A DNA stretch of 64,000 bases from an uncultured Porphyromonadaceae bacterium. Lineage in GTDB: Bacteria; Bacteroidota; Bacteroidia; Bacteroidales; Coprobacteraceae. The translations under genes were made by a program, and so were the position numbers. The number at the start of each line of letters is the position of its first letter. Position 1 is the first letter of the stretch. Below are positions 1 through 9,326 of this stretch, piece by piece. The stretch lies in NCBI GenBank assembly GCA_900545915.1, contig URAV01000012.1, forward strand, positions 1 through 64,000. Direction: 5' to 3'. The notes under the pieces are model-generated. The model did no database searches. It worked only from the letters and a program-made list of their open reading frames with translations, and was not told where the DNA came from.

Positions 1-1232
1 GCAGTTCCGCTCTGGAAATAACGATCCTTCGAACCGTTCTCCATCGCTTCCAAAGATCCCATTCCACGATAAGATTTGAATTTACGTCCGTTAAAGATAA
101 TCGTATCACCCGGTGACTCTTCCGTTCCGGCAACCAATGAACCGATCATTACACTATAACCGCCGGCAGCCAAAGCTTTTACCACATCCCCCGAATAACG
201 CAAGCCACCATCAGCAATCAAAGGTATACCTGTACCTTTCAACGCCTTGGCAACATCATAAACGGCAGAAAGCTGGGGAACACCCACACCGGCAACCACA
301 CGGGTAGTACAGATAGAACCCGGACCGATACCGACCTTCACACCATCCGCACCGGCTTCCACCAACATTTTGGCAGCTTCGCCCGTAGCGATATTACCTA
401 CCACAATATCAATATTCGGGAAACGTTTCTTAGCTTCTTTCAATTTTTCGATCACATACATGGAGTGGCCATGAGCCGTATCAATAACGATTGCATCCGC
501 ACCGGCATCAACCAAGGCCTGCATACGGTCCAGCGTATCGGCAGTAACCCCTACACCGGCAGCCACACGCAAACGTCCTTTGGCATCCTTGCAAGCCATC
601 GGTTTATCTTTTGCTTTTGTAATATCTTTATAAGTAATAAGACCTACCAGTTTACCGTCCTTATCTACCACAGGCAATTTTTCAATCTTATGTTCTTGCA
701 GAATCTGCGAAGCAGCCTCCATGTCAGTGGACTGGTTGGTAGTCACAATGTTCTCCTTCGTCATTACCTCATCAATACGTTTGTCCATATCCTTCTCAAA
801 ACGAAGGTCACGGTTCGTCACAATACCTACCAAATATCTTTCATCGTCTACTACAGGGATACCGCCGATTCTATATTCAGACATCAACGCAAGTGCATCT
901 CTCACAGTAGATCCTCTCTTGATAGTTACGGGATCATAAATCATACCGTTTTCCGCACGTTTCACTATAGCTACCTGACGTGCCTGTTCTTCAATAGACA
1001 TGTTTTTGTGAATCACACCGATTCCCCCTTCACGGGCAATGGCAATGGCCATTTTCGCTTCCGTAACCGTATCCATAGCGGCAGTCACAAAGGGAACTTT
1101 CAACTCGATGTTGCGTGAGAACTTAGTCGTGAGTTCGACTGTTTTTGGTAAAACTTCAGAATAGGCGGGGATCAACAATACATCGTCGTAGGTTAATCCG
1201 TCCATTACGATTTTATCTGCAATAAATGACAT
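1..1232 (-). CDS. guaB: Inosine-5'-monophosphate dehydrogenase, 3' end outside window
   Basis: Catalyses the NAD-dependent oxidation of IMP to XMP, the committed step of guanine nucleotide synthesis, in the cytoplasm. The minus strand reads from an ATG at 1232 (MSFIADKIVMDG) without a stop to base 1. About 410 codons are visible against roughly 490 for the family, so the C-terminal part of the barrel is missing. The catalytic cysteine loop GIGPGSICTTR lies at bases 300-332 (about residues 301-311). Two CBS-type repeats sit inside the barrel at about residues 95-200, with GIPVVDDERY and KLPVVDKDGK as recognisable pieces. The motif DTAHGHS precedes the catalytic loop. A TATCTTTG promoter element stands 30 bases upstream, so the gene probably has its own transcript. 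Identity is very secure; only the edge truncation is unusual. Confidence 0.97.
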   Translation of the reverse strand, partial: MSFIADKIVMDGLTYDDVLLIPAYSEVLPKTVELTTKFSRNIELKVPFVTAAMDTVTEAKMAIAIAREGGIGVIHKNMSIEEQARQVAIVKRAENGMIYDPVTIKRGSTVRDALALMSEYRIGGIPVVDDERYLVGIVTNRDLRFEKDMDKRIDEVMTKENIVTTNQSTDMEAASQILQEHKIEKLPVVDKDGKLVGLITYKDITKAKDKPMACKDAKGRLRVAAGVGVTADTLDRMQALVDAGADAIVIDTAHGHSMYVIEKLKEAKKRFPNIDIVVGNIATGEAAKMLVEAGADGVKVGIGPGSICTTRVVAGVGVPQLSAVYDVAKALKGTGIPLIADGGLRYSGDVVKALAAGGYSVMIGSLVAGTEESPGDTIIFNGRKFKSYRGMGSLEAMENGSKDRYFQSGT

Positions 1233-1261
1233 AATGAGGTAGGCTTAAAATTTATTGCGTA

Positions 1262-1269
1262 CAAAGATA
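1262..1269 (-). promoter_or_regulatory. guaB promoter -7 element
   Basis: The minus strand reads TATCTTTG, an exact match to the Bacteroidota -7 consensus TAnnTTTG, 30 bases before the guaB start codon. No clear TTTG -33 box was found at the expected distance, so only the -7 element is called. Confidence 0.5.
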
Positions 1270-1344
1270 AATATTTTCAATGGATATTTATACGTAAAGA
1301 TTTTATTTTTTAATGGTTTTTAAAAATAAGTATTTTCAAACGAC

Positions 1345-1383
1345 AATGGCCGGAAGATTCTGATTAGAGACTCTCCGGCCATT
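1345..1383 (-). terminator. Hairpin terminator between recQ and guaB
   Basis: A perfect 10-bp stem (AATGGCCGGA, pairing 1345-1354 with 1374-1383) lies 22 bases after the recQ stop codon. On the minus strand it is followed by a mixed T-rich stretch rather than a clean T run. It probably ends the recQ transcript before guaB. Confidence 0.65.
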
Positions 1384-1404
1384 ATGACTTTTTTCTGATT
1401 TTGT

Positions 1405-3585
1405 TTAGTTTCCCATTTCGGAAAGGAATTTAATTCGCACCAGACGGATCTCTTCTTCTGTATAATCACGACCCAACTCTTCTATTGCCGCTTCGAGATC
1501 ATCGCTGTCCGCTTCTTTGAAATATTCAAATATGTCATAAATATGGTCATCATCCATTACTTCTTGCAAGAAATAGTCGATATTGATTTTTGTTCCAGAA
1601 TACACTATCGCTTCCACCTCGTCAAGAAGATCGGTAAATTCAAGACCTTTCGACTCAGCCAATTCATCAAGTGCGATCTTACGGTCGATGCCTTGAATAA
1701 TAGAAACCTTCATTTTCGATTTATTGGCAACCGTTCTCACACGCAAATCTTCAGGACGTTCTATTTCGTTTTCGTCACAATGCGTCTTTATAACTTTAAT
1801 AAATTCTTCACCGTAACGTTTGGCTTTTCCAGCCCCGACTCCCGGTATATTCTGCAATTCTTCAATAGTTACGGGATAAGTCGTCGCCATAGCTTCGAGC
1901 GAAGGATCCTGAAATATAACATAAGGAGGCAACTCCAATTTCTTGGCTATTTTCTTACGCAAATCTTTTAAGATAGCATATAAAGTAGGATCTACGGCAC
2001 AGGTAGCTCCTCCCTTCATCGGAACTTCTTCCTCAACATCATCAAAATCGTTATCCTCTACAATTTTGAATGATACCGGCTTTTTCAGAAATGCGTGTCC
2101 GGCTTTCGTAACTTTCAGCAGCCCGTAATTTTCAATATCCTTATCCAAATATCCGGCTATCAATGCCTGTCGTATTACTGCACTCCACGTTTTTTCCTCT
2201 TCACCTTGACCGCATCCGAACACCTCAAGATCTTCTTGATGATACGAAAGGACTTCGGTCGTTTCTTTTCCCAATAATACATCGATCACATGATCGGCTT
2301 TAAATTTTTCTTTCAGAGCTATTACAGTTTCCAAAACTGCACAAAGTAAATCTTGAGCTTCCACTTGTTTCTTAGGGTTTAAACAATTGTCACAATTTCC
2401 ACAATTTTCTTCTCCGTATTCTTCCCCGAAATAATGCAACAACAATTTTCTCCGGCACACCGATGATTCAGCATAAGCTGCTGTTTCGAGCAATAACTGC
2501 TTCCCGATTTCTTGTTCAGCAATAGGCTTTCCCTGCATAAATTTCTCCAATTTCTGCAGATCTTTATTAATATAAAACGTTATACACTGACCTTCGCCGC
2601 CATCTCGTCCGGCACGTCCGGTTTCCTGATAATATCCCTCAAGGCTTTTCGGAATATCATAATGGATAACAAAACGAACATCGGGTTTATCAATTCCCAT
2701 ACCGAATGCGATAGTAGCTACTATTACATCGACCTTCTCAAGCAAAAAAGCGTCTTGGTTCTGAGTCCGAGTAGTAGAATCCATACCGGCATGGTACGGA
2801 AGCGCATTTATGCCGTTAACTTTCAATGTTTCGGCAAGTTCTTCGACTTTTTTCCGGCTCAGACAATAAATAATTCCCGACTTACCTGATTGGGATTTGA
2901 TATATTTGATAATGTCTCGATCAATGTTTTGCGTTTTGGGACGCACTTCATAATAGAGATTAGGACGATTAAAGGAAGATTTAAAGACCTCCGCATCAAT
3001 CATCCCAAGATTTTTTTGAATATCGTGTTGTACCTTAGGCGTTGCTGTTGCCGTAAGAGCAATCAACGGATGAGAACCTATTTCATTAATTATAGGACGT
3101 ATGCGCCGGTACTCAGGTCTGAAGTCATGTCCCCATTCCGAAATACAATGCGCCTCATCCACAGCATAAAATGATATTTTTACTTGTTTAAGAAATTCTA
3201 TATTTTCTTCTTTGGTAAGAGATTCGGGAGCTACATACAATAACTTGGTACGCCCCGCCATAATGTCATCTTTTACCTGATCTATTGCAGCTTTATTCAA
3301 AGACGAGTTTATAAAATGCGCCACACCATCTTCCTCACTGAAATTACGCATTGCATCCACCTGATTTTTCATCAAGGCGATAAGGGGTGATATGACAATA
3401 GCCGTGCCATCGAGTAATAACGAGGGCAACTGATAACATAAAGACTTACCTCCGCCCGTAGGCATCAGCACAAATGTGTCTTTACCATCAAGCAAATTCC
3501 GAATTATCGCCTCTTGATTTCCTTTAAAGGTATCAAATCCGAAATTTTTCTTCAACTCTTCTACCAAATTTGTTCTTGTTGCCAT
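1405..3585 (-). CDS. recQ: ATP-dependent DNA helicase RecQ
   Basis: 3'-5' superfamily 2 helicase acting in recombination and replication-fork repair. The 726-residue protein has Walker A TGGGKS at 43-48, the DEAH box at 143-146 followed by the RecQ-specific aromatic-rich loop (CISEWGHDFRPEY), and helicase motif VI as QETGRAGRDG. A zinc-binding cysteine cluster (CRRKLLLHYFGEEYGEENCG then NCDNC) opens the RQC region, and an HRDC-like domain lies at about 530-610. About 100 further residues follow the HRDC; such an acidic C-terminal extension is common in Bacteroidota RecQ. It lies downstream of clpP-clpX on the same strand, but a separate TAAATTTG promoter in the 111-base gap suggests independent transcription. 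Confidence 0.96.
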   Translation of the reverse strand: MATRTNLVEELKKNFGFDTFKGNQEAIIRNLLDGKDTFVLMPTGGGKSLCYQLPSLLLDGTAIVISPLIALMKNQVDAMRNFSEEDGVAHFINSSLNKAAIDQVKDDIMAGRTKLLYVAPESLTKEENIEFLKQVKISFYAVDEAHCISEWGHDFRPEYRRIRPIINEIGSHPLIALTATATPKVQHDIQKNLGMIDAEVFKSSFNRPNLYYEVRPKTQNIDRDIIKYIKSQSGKSGIIYCLSRKKVEELAETLKVNGINALPYHAGMDSTTRTQNQDAFLLEKVDVIVATIAFGMGIDKPDVRFVIHYDIPKSLEGYYQETGRAGRDGGEGQCITFYINKDLQKLEKFMQGKPIAEQEIGKQLLLETAAYAESSVCRRKLLLHYFGEEYGEENCGNCDNCLNPKKQVEAQDLLCAVLETVIALKEKFKADHVIDVLLGKETTEVLSYHQEDLEVFGCGQGEEEKTWSAVIRQALIAGYLDKDIENYGLLKVTKAGHAFLKKPVSFKIVEDNDFDDVEEEVPMKGGATCAVDPTLYAILKDLRKKIAKKLELPPYVIFQDPSLEAMATTYPVTIEELQNIPGVGAGKAKRYGEEFIKVIKTHCDENEIERPEDLRVRTVANKSKMKVSIIQGIDRKIALDELAESKGLEFTDLLDEVEAIVYSGTKINIDYFLQEVMDDDHIYDIFEYFKEADSDDLEAAIEELGRDYTEEEIRLVRIKFLSEMGN

Positions 3586-3648
3586 ATAATGTAATGATTA
3601 ACAGTCAGAAGACAATCATAATTTTCTCATTAAGAGAAACTGCGTAAA

Positions 3649-3681
3649 CAAATTTATAAACAAGTCTGCAAAATAACCAAT
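3649..3681 (-). promoter_or_regulatory. Candidate recQ promoter
   Basis: The minus strand has TAAATTTG (3649-3656), matching TAnnTTTG, with ATTG (3678-3681) 21 bases upstream in the -33 position. The -33 box is one base off TTTG. It would give a 5' leader of about 55 bases for recQ. Confidence 0.45.
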
Positions 3682-3696
3682 TTATTTGAATCTTTT

Positions 3697-4935
3697 TTAA
3701 TGTAAAGCATGCATATTCGCCTTTTTCAGCTTTTCCTCTGCATACTTTCGGGTAATATGCAACGTTTTTTCATCGGACGAAGGCATATCAAACATCGCAT
3801 CCATCATAATCGTTTCTGCAATAGAGCGCAATCCTCTAGCACCCAACTTAAATTCGATCGCTTTTTCCACAATATAATCAAGGACATCGTCATCAAATGT
3901 CAATGTCACATCATCCATTTCAAATAAACGGACGTATTGTTTAATAATAGAATTCTTCGGTTCGATAAGTATTCTACGTAAAGCATCTTTATCCAACGGG
4001 TCTAAATAAGTAAGTAACGGTAACCGGCCTATAATTTCCGGAATAAGCCCGAACGACTTTAAATCCTGAGGAGATATATACTGCAACATATTATTGCGGT
4101 CTATCTCCTGACGTTTCTTATCTGCTCCGTATCCTACTACTTGCGTATTGAGCCGAAGTGCGATTTTTTTCTCTATACCATCAAACGCTCCACCGCAAAT
4201 ATACAGGATATTTTTAGTATTTACGGCAATCATTTTTTGGTCGGGATGTTTCCGTCCACCCTGAGGCGGAACATTAACGACCGATCCTTCGAGAAGTTTA
4301 AGCAACCCCTGCTGCACACCTTCTCCACTAACATCTCTCGTAATAGAAGGGTTATCTCCTTTACGGGCAATTTTATCGATTTCATCAATAAATACAATCC
4401 CTCGTTCTGCCGCTTCAACGTTATAATCGGCTACCTGTAATAAACGGGTCAATATACTTTCGATATCCTCTCCTACATAACCGGCTTCCGTTAAAACTGT
4501 AGCATCGACAATCGTAAACGGAACATTCAACATGCGAGCTATTGTTTTTGCCAAAAGAGTTTTTCCCGTACCGGTATGCCCCACCATAATGATATTCGAT
4601 TTCTCAATCTCAACATCATCTTTTTTCGAATCGGCATTCTGCAACAACCGTTTATAATGATTGAATACCGCAACAGACAAATAGCGTTTTGCGGCATCCT
4701 GTCCGATCACATACTGATCTAAAAATCGTTTAATCTCCTGAGGACGAGGCAGATCTTCTTTAGTAAAGCCTAATCCTGAATTGACAGTCTTATTCTTTTT
4801 GAGAATTTCCTCTATCATCTCATGCGCCCGCTCGACACAATCATTGCAGATAAAACCTGTAGCTCCTGTAAGCAATATTTCAACTTCTTTTTCAGAACGT
4901 CCACAAAAGCTACATTTGTTTATTTGTTTCGTCAT
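3697..4935 (-). CDS. clpX: ATP-dependent Clp protease ATP-binding subunit ClpX
   Basis: AAA+ unfoldase that recognises tagged proteins and feeds them to ClpP. The 412-residue protein carries the N-terminal zinc-binding domain (C8, C11, C30, C33), Walker A GHTGTGKT at 118-125, the substrate-gripping pore loop GYVGED, Walker B IVFIDEIDKI, the conserved stretch SITRDVSGEGVQQGLLK, and the sensor-2 arginine in GARGLRSI near the C terminus. Length and motif order are those of standard ClpX. It starts 28 bases after the clpP stop codon, so the two genes almost certainly form a clpP-clpX operon and supply both parts of the protease. Confidence 0.98.
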   Translation of the reverse strand: MTKQINKCSFCGRSEKEVEILLTGATGFICNDCVERAHEMIEEILKKNKTVNSGLGFTKEDLPRPQEIKRFLDQYVIGQDAAKRYLSVAVFNHYKRLLQNADSKKDDVEIEKSNIIMVGHTGTGKTLLAKTIARMLNVPFTIVDATVLTEAGYVGEDIESILTRLLQVADYNVEAAERGIVFIDEIDKIARKGDNPSITRDVSGEGVQQGLLKLLEGSVVNVPPQGGRKHPDQKMIAVNTKNILYICGGAFDGIEKKIALRLNTQVVGYGADKKRQEIDRNNMLQYISPQDLKSFGLIPEIIGRLPLLTYLDPLDKDALRRILIEPKNSIIKQYVRLFEMDDVTLTFDDDVLDYIVEKAIEFKLGARGLRSIAETIMMDAMFDMPSSDEKTLHITRKYAEEKLKKANMHALH

Positions 4936-4963
4936 TTCCTATTTCTTGTTCTTGTTCTTCGCG

Positions 4964-5632
4964 TTATTTCGCTTTAGTAAGCACATCATCGATCATTCCA
5001 TATTCCTTCGCTTCTGCCGCAGTCATCCAATAATCCCGGTCAGAATCTTTTTCTACTCTTTCATAAGTATTCCCCGAATGATCAGCAATAATCGTATAAA
5101 GTTCTTTTTTAAGCTTCTGTATCTCCCGAGCAGTAATTTCTATATCCGAAGCCTGTCCCTGAGCACCGCCCATAGGTTGGTGAATCATCACTCTCGAGTG
5201 CTGCAATGCAAAGCGTTTTCCTTTTGTTCCGGCCACAAGTAACACCGCCCCCATAGACGCAGCCATACCTGTGCAAATAGTAGAAACATCACTCGCAATA
5301 TATTGCATCGTATCATATATTCCCAAACCTGCATACACACTTCCTCCCGGTGTATTTAAATATATAGAAATATCTTTACCCGGATCTGCAGAATCAAGAT
5401 AAAGCAATTGAGCTTGAATCACATTAGCAGTATAATCATCGACTTGAGTGCCTAAAAAGATGATCCTGTCCATCATCAAACGAGAAAATACGTCCATTTG
5501 AGCAACATTCAACTGGCGTTCTTCTATAATTGTCGGAGAAATATAACTGCTGGTTATATCTATATATTTATCCAACGCAAGTCCGTTCATACCCAAATGT
5601 TTTGTGGCATAATTTTTAAAATCGTTTGTCAT
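4964..5632 (-). CDS. clpP: ATP-dependent Clp protease proteolytic subunit ClpP
   Basis: Self-compartmentalised serine protease forming the ClpXP chamber. The catalytic triad is visible as S126 in GMAASMGAV, H151 in RVMIHQPMGGAQGQ and D200 in SDRDYWMTAAEA. The 222-residue length includes about 25 residues before the usual core start (SSYISPTIIEERQL), typical of Bacteroidota ClpP. It is the first gene of the clpP-clpX operon, with a strong promoter (TTTG, 21 bp, TACCTTTG) 36-68 bases upstream. The tig gene farther upstream is separated by a terminator, so trigger factor is probably transcribed separately despite the conserved tig-clpP-clpX order. Confidence 0.98.
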   Translation of the reverse strand: MTNDFKNYATKHLGMNGLALDKYIDITSSYISPTIIEERQLNVAQMDVFSRLMMDRIIFLGTQVDDYTANVIQAQLLYLDSADPGKDISIYLNTPGGSVYAGLGIYDTMQYIASDVSTICTGMAASMGAVLLVAGTKGKRFALQHSRVMIHQPMGGAQGQASDIEITAREIQKLKKELYTIIADHSGNTYERVEKDSDRDYWMTAAEAKEYGMIDDVLTKAK

Positions 5633-5667
5633 ACGTTTTCCTTCCTGATTAATTTATAGTTTTCAAA

Positions 5668-5700
5668 CAAAGGTATAAATAAAATCATGTATTCCGCAAA
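5668..5700 (-). promoter_or_regulatory. clpP promoter (-33 and -7)
   Basis: On the minus strand TTTG (5697-5700) is followed after 21 bases by TACCTTTG (5668-5675), both matching the Bacteroidota sigma-ABfr consensus. This places the start of transcription close to 5661, just ahead of clpP. Confidence 0.7.
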
Positions 5701-5781
5701 TTTATTTTATCCGGAATAACATTAAAAAAGACCATGAACTTTATAATATTATTTAAAACATAGTCATACCAACATAAAAGA

Positions 5782-5810
5782 AACCCGCCACGTCTGATGG
5801 CGGGCGGGTT
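5782..5810 (-). terminator. tig transcription terminator
   Basis: A perfect 8-bp GC-rich stem (AACCCGCC with GGCGGGTT) and a 13-base loop lie 21 bases after the tig stop. On the minus strand the stem is followed by TCTTTTATG. It should insulate tig from the downstream clpP promoter. Confidence 0.8.
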
Positions 5811-5830
5811 CTCATCATACTTTATTCAAC

Positions 5831-7189
5831 CTATTTTGTCTCGAACATTTTATAAAATTCATCAGCAGAAACAGCGATTTCATTCAAAGTTACAGCACCT
5901 TTAATAGTCGCAATGATTTTCTCTTCTGTCGCACGCTCTGCAATGTTACTAACCATCTTTTTATCTTTCAACATATCGGTCGCATATTTGTCGAGCAAAT
6001 CGTCAGGCACATTCATCATTCCGTACTGAGCAAATTGCACACGAGTAACTTTACGTGCCATATCCAAAATGTCGGCATCTTCAACTTTTATATTGAAATC
6101 TTTAACGATTTGTTCTTTAATCAACTGCCATTTCAAATCAGGAACCATTTTGGGATATTCTTCCTCTACCGATTCGGCTGTACGTTTCTCTCCAGTAGTC
6201 ACTAACCAACGCTTTAACAAAGCATCCGGCAACTGTATATCTCCGACTTTATTCTCTAAGACTTTACGTGCATCAAGACCGAATTTGTAATCACTCTCCG
6301 GTTTCATTTGATTTTCGATCATCTCACGCACCTTCGCTTTGTATTCCTCTTCTGTCTTTACGACATCTTTACCAAATGCATTATCGAAAAGTTCCTGCCC
6401 CATTTCAGCCGGTTTAAATCCGAGAATACTAGTAACTTCTACTTCAAAATCAGATTTCATATTCGCCGCTTCTTCTTTTTTGATATGAAGCATCGAAGCC
6501 AATTCTACCTCATTATTATCACATGATTTTGCCGGGTTGAAGATGACTTTTTGACCTACTTTTGCACCGGCAAACTTTGATTTCTCATCTTCATTTTTGA
6601 AATAATTAGGAGAAATAATTCCCGATTCTACAACGATTCCACCGTCTTTGACATTTCCGGCTTCATCCAACTCTATAAATTTCCCGCGAATCATATCCTT
6701 ATCCCCAGCAACTTCCACCGGTTCTTGTGTACCGAAACGGTTTGCCAATGCCTCACATTGTTTTTCGACCATTGTATCGTCAACCGTCACATTATAATAA
6801 TCCACACAATCCTCTTTAGACAGATTCACAGAAATTTCAGGAGCTAAAGCCACATCAAACGAAACCGTAAAATCTTCTTGTCCGTCAAAATTAATTTCAG
6901 GCTGATCTGCAACCGGCATAGGTTCACCCAAAACATTGAGTTTATTCTCACGAATATAGTTAAATAATGATTCAGAAACGAGTTTATTGAATTCTTCAGC
7001 CAATACCGATTTTCCGAACATTTTCTGTATCATCCCCATCGGAACCATACCTTTACGGAATCCCGGAATATTTGCTTTCTGACGATAAGCGCGTAAAGCT
7101 TTGTCAACTTTTTCTTGATAATCAGCTTTTGTAATCTCAATTTTGATTACAGCAGATACTTTGTCAATGTTTTGTTGTGAAACGTTCAT
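5831..7189 (-). CDS. tig: Trigger factor, ribosome-associated chaperone
   Basis: Binds the ribosome exit tunnel and shields nascent chains. The ribosome-docking signature is visible near residue 43 as PGFRKGMVP, preceded by the typical N-terminal domain (VIKIEITKADYQEKVDKALR). A central region of about 150-250 corresponds to the FKBP-type domain but is divergent, as is usual in Bacteroidota. The C-terminal helical cradle fills the rest. The length of 452 residues is normal. The position upstream of clpP-clpX matches a widespread gene order, though a terminator follows. Transcription should start about 100 bases upstream from a promoter with near-perfect consensus. Confidence 0.95.
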   Translation of the reverse strand: MNVSQQNIDKVSAVIKIEITKADYQEKVDKALRAYRQKANIPGFRKGMVPMGMIQKMFGKSVLAEEFNKLVSESLFNYIRENKLNVLGEPMPVADQPEINFDGQEDFTVSFDVALAPEISVNLSKEDCVDYYNVTVDDTMVEKQCEALANRFGTQEPVEVAGDKDMIRGKFIELDEAGNVKDGGIVVESGIISPNYFKNEDEKSKFAGAKVGQKVIFNPAKSCDNNEVELASMLHIKKEEAANMKSDFEVEVTSILGFKPAEMGQELFDNAFGKDVVKTEEEYKAKVREMIENQMKPESDYKFGLDARKVLENKVGDIQLPDALLKRWLVTTGEKRTAESVEEEYPKMVPDLKWQLIKEQIVKDFNIKVEDADILDMARKVTRVQFAQYGMMNVPDDLLDKYATDMLKDKKMVSNIAERATEEKIIATIKGAVTLNEIAVSADEFYKMFETK

Positions 7190-7573
7190 TCCTAACGAAT
7201 TATTATTATTAAAATTTACTTTTTAATCTTGCCATACCGCTAAAACGTGCGATACTTTACACTGTTATCAAATAATATCGTGTACATTTTGGCAGCGCAA
7301 AAGTAACTGTATTCTTCCGATAATCAAACTTCTTTTACAATTTTGTAACAAAAAGTTTTCAGTAAAAGCATAATTCACAGATAAAATGAAGTATTTCAAA
7401 AAATTAAAGACGAATTGCTTGCATATCCGAAATTTATATTTTCCTTTGTAATCGAATAAGAGTTGGTTTGCACTATTTAGTGAATCGCTCATGTAACTTA
7501 TTGCATGACTACAAGCTTTATTTTCCAGACCCGCAACTGTTCAAATTTTTCACTAATTTATTTTTTTATTTTT
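7190..7573. other. Divergent intergenic region tig / RRM gene
   Basis: This 384-base region separates two divergent genes. It contains the tig promoter and leader. On the plus side no fully convincing promoter for the RRM gene was found, only TTTG-containing partial matches near 7445 and 7471. Short open frames here are A+T-rich and show no protein-like features. Confidence 0.6.
7298..7328 (-). promoter_or_regulatory. tig promoter (-33 and -7)
   Basis: The minus strand reads TTTG (7325-7328), 19 bases, then TACTTTTG (7298-7305), an exact fit to the Bacteroidota consensus. The predicted leader before the tig start codon is about 100 bases. Confidence 0.7.
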
Positions 7574-7819
7574 ATGAACATTTACATTGGAAACCTTAAC
7601 TATCGTGTTAAGGAAGCAGACTTGCAACAAGTGATTGAAGAATACGGCGCTGTTGAATCCGTAAAAATTATCAAAGACCGCGAAACCGGTAAATCAAAAG
7701 GTTTTGCTTTTATTGAAATGAACAACGACGCCCAAGCGAAACAAGCTATCGAAGAATTGAACGGTTCTGAATTCGAAGGCCGTACTATGATCGTAAAAGA
7801 AGCTCGTCCAAGATCTTAA
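7574..7819 (+). CDS. Single-RRM RNA-binding protein (RbpA/RbpB type)
   Basis: An 81-residue protein that is essentially one RNA recognition motif. RNP2 is IYIGNL at residues 3-8 and RNP1 is KGFAFIEM near residue 42, with the usual beta-alpha-beta pattern between them. The start at 7574 (MNIYIGNL) is chosen because RRM proteins of this group begin directly at the first strand; the 23-residue extension possible from 7505 is rich in F, I and S and unlike the family. Bacteroidota lack Hfq and carry small single-RRM proteins that affect RNA levels (RbpA, RbpB and RbpC of Bacteroides thetaiotaomicron), so a role in RNA regulation is inferred. A strong terminator follows. Confidence 0.93.
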   Translation: MNIYIGNLNYRVKEADLQQVIEEYGAVESVKIIKDRETGKSKGFAFIEMNNDAQAKQAIEELNGSEFEGRTMIVKEARPRS

Positions 7820-7895
7820 AAACTTCATTCACTTGTGAGTCCTTAGTTTACGCAAGTCTGAGTTTTTTATATCGACGACTTACTATAACTGCTAT

Positions 7896-7933
7896 AAAAA
7901 AAGACCTGATTTTACTTGATTCAGGTCTTTTTT
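7896..7933 (+). terminator. Terminator after the RRM gene
   Basis: An A-rich left arm with AAGACCTGA (7901-7909) pairs with TCAGGTCTTTTTT (from 7921), giving a stem of at least 9 bp followed by a T run. It is a classic intrinsic terminator and its A/T flanks could make it work in both directions. Confidence 0.85.
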
Positions 7934-8256
7934 ATATTCTTCGATCCGTTATAATTCAGAAAATATCACTTTCTAAATGACATATCGAGAAATCAGAAAA
8001 ACTGTAAAAAAAATACTGTTTAATATTTTTCTCGAAAACGAAGTAAGAAGAATTTTCCAATAATAAATAAAAGTTATCGATATAGTTTTCGTTATTCTTC
8101 AAAATCTTTATCTTAGCATTCTATAAAAGGATCTAAAAGTTTCCAACATTTAAAGCTATAACAAAAAGTTATTCAAGATAAACGGATGTATATCTGTTAT
8201 TTCAATAAAACTTTATTCATTTGCACCTGTCTAACAAATCAAAAATCGAAGAAAAA
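7934..8256 (+). other. Intergenic leader before the YeiH-family gene
   Basis: This A+T-rich stretch of about 320 bases precedes the exporter gene. A weak -7-like TATCTTAG lies near 8108 and a TTCATTTG near 8214, neither convincing. No gene, RNA or repeat was recognised. Confidence 0.4.
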
Positions 8257-9315
8257 ATGAAATTAAGTGAAAAAAAAGGCAGTATGTTACATGGAGTCTT
8301 ATTGATCGCACTCTTTTCGTGTGCAGCATTTTATATAGGAGATATGCCGTTTATCCAAAAACTTTCACTCAGTCCGCTAATCATAGGTATTATCTTAGGC
8401 ATGCTTTATGCCAACAGTTTACGTAATCAGTTACCTGAGACATGGGTTCCCGGTATTTTATTCAGCTCTAAGCGTCTTCTCAGATTGGGTATCATTCTAT
8501 ACGGTTTCAGACTCACATTTCAAAATATCATCGAAGTAGGGCTTCCGGCAATTATCATCGATGCAATTATCGTTACCGTAACTATTTACGGAGGTATTTA
8601 TATCGGAAAACTTCTAAAAATAGATCGAGGTATCGCCCTTTTAACATCAGTCGGCAGTGGAATATGCGGGGCAGCCGCAGTATTAGGTGCAGAAGCTACT
8701 CTAAAAAGCAAACCATATAAAACGGCTGTCGCTGTTTCTACGGTCGTCATCTTCGGGACTATCTCGATGTTTCTGTATCCGGCATTGTATAATCATGGAG
8801 TTATAAATCTTACACCTGAGCAGATGGGAATTTATACAGGATCAACTTTACACGAGGTTGCCCATGTCGCCGGAGCTGGAAATTCGATGGGGAAAGAAAT
8901 TTCTGATTCTGCCATTATCGTCAAGATGATACGTGTCATCATGCTCGTTCCGGTTTTACTGTTTATAAGTTATTCAATGTCAAGAGCAATTGCAAAAATC
9001 AGGAGACGTGTCGGGATAGACGCACACAACCCAAACCGATCATCCAAAGTTGCTGTTCCATGGTTCGCCTTCGGATTTTTAGCCGTTATAGGCTTCAATT
9101 CGTTTAATTTACTACCCGAACCATTTATCGATTTCATTAATGGATTAGATACCTTTTTATTAACTATGGCAATGACTGCTCTCGGGGCAGAAACCAGTAT
9201 AGAAAAATTCAGAAAAGCCGGATTGAAGCCTTTTATATTAGCTTCAATATTATTTTTATGGTTATTAGGAGGAGGTTACCTACTCACTAAATATTTAACA
9301 CCTTATTTAATGTAA
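8257..9315 (+). CDS. YeiH family membrane protein, putative sulfate/sulfite exporter
   Basis: Polytopic inner-membrane protein of the YeiH/UPF0324 family, often labelled putative sulfate exporter; the substrate is not proven. The 352-residue sequence has about ten hydrophobic segments and conserved glycine-rich pieces such as GIILGMLYAN, SVGSGICGAAAVLGAE, GSTLHEVAHVAGAG and GAETSIEKFRKAG, which are hallmarks of the family. The start is set at the ATG at 8257 (MKLSEKKGSMLHG); an upstream TTG at 8221 would add 12 residues. The next gene, 11 bases downstream, is a LysR-type regulator; in Escherichia coli yeiH is likewise paired with the LysR gene yeiE, which supports the assignment. Confidence 0.9.
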   Translation: MKLSEKKGSMLHGVLLIALFSCAAFYIGDMPFIQKLSLSPLIIGIILGMLYANSLRNQLPETWVPGILFSSKRLLRLGIILYGFRLTFQNIIEVGLPAIIIDAIIVTVTIYGGIYIGKLLKIDRGIALLTSVGSGICGAAAVLGAEATLKSKPYKTAVAVSTVVIFGTISMFLYPALYNHGVINLTPEQMGIYTGSTLHEVAHVAGAGNSMGKEISDSAIIVKMIRVIMLVPVLLFISYSMSRAIAKIRRRVGIDAHNPNRSSKVAVPWFAFGFLAVIGFNSFNLLPEPFIDFINGLDTFLLTMAMTALGAETSIEKFRKAGLKPFILASILFLWLLGGGYLLTKYLTPYLM

Positions 9316-9326
9316 TACTCAATATT

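Noticed and set aside
465..1118. 217-codon open frame on the plus strand opposite guaB
   Set aside because: It is antisense to a clear IMP dehydrogenase, has no recognisable protein pattern and no promoter or start context.
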